DNA from: Candidatus Zhuqueibacterota bacterium
Lineage (GTDB): Bacteria > SM23-31
Assembly (NCBI GenBank): GCA_022562855.1
Contig: JADFON010000092.1
Span: 1 to 7,039 of the forward strand
Direction of reading: 5' to 3'
DNA: 7,039 nt
The notes beneath the pieces were generated by a model. That model saw nothing but the letters and a program-made list of their open reading frames with translations, did no database searches and was not told the DNA's origin. Numbering within the stretch: position 1 is the first letter of the stretch; every line of letters begins with the position of its first letter. Both the position numbers and the translations under genes were made by a program. Below, one piece after another: positions 6,959 through 7,039 of the stretch.

Positions 6959-7039
6959 TTTAACAGAGGAAATAAAGCATAAATCTGTAAAAAAATATTA
7001 TTTTTATAACTATTTTTCTGTTTTGTTAGCATTTTTATC

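Noticed and set aside
1-7039. Mobile element, CRISPR array, tRNA/rRNA, phage or defence genes
   Set aside because: No transposase, terminal repeats, regularly spaced repeats, RNA-gene motifs or defence domains were seen on either strand.

Overview
The window is bacterial chromosome with four genes, all on the minus strand: a phosphatidate cytidylyltransferase (cdsA), a secreted M14-type zinc carboxypeptidase-like lipoprotein, a CDP-alcohol phosphatidyltransferase (pgsA-like), and a second M14-type lipoprotein that is a paralogue of the first and is broken by a one-base frameshift. Moderate-to-low GC by eye, AT-rich intergenic gaps, Sec/lipoprotein signals and large M14 peptidases with an extra C-terminal domain suggest a Gram-negative, possibly FCB-group or Neomarinimicrobiota-like bacterium. 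This placement is an inference and is weak. No mobile element, tRNA, rRNA, CRISPR array or phage gene was seen.

Layout in transcription order (right to left). 7039-6911: AT-rich leader of cdsA with no gene. 6910-6074: cdsA, starting at TTG. 6073-5863: a 211-base gap with short palindromes and a weak promoter candidate. 5862-3319: intact M14 lipoprotein (847 aa). 3318-3253: a 66-base gap. 3252-2695: pgsA-like gene. 2694-2619: a 76-base gap with a good hairpin and a strong ribosome binding site. 2618-46: second M14 lipoprotein, which becomes one 857-residue protein if a single A (T on the + strand) is restored at 1671-1672. 45-1: nothing assignable.

CdsA makes CDP-diacylglycerol from phosphatidate. 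The PgsA-like enzyme would use it to make phosphatidylglycerol phosphate, so two steps of one phospholipid branch sit together, alternating with two extracytoplasmic peptidase-like lipoproteins. Gaps of 66-76 bases fit co-transcription of the last three genes; the larger gap after cdsA leaves room for a separate promoter. Nothing visible links the peptidases to lipid synthesis biochemically. I find no convincing new system. The points most worth checking are the frameshift directly after the predicted catalytic glutamate, the interleaved paralogue/phospholipid gene order, and a motif shared upstream of cdsA and the first M14 gene.
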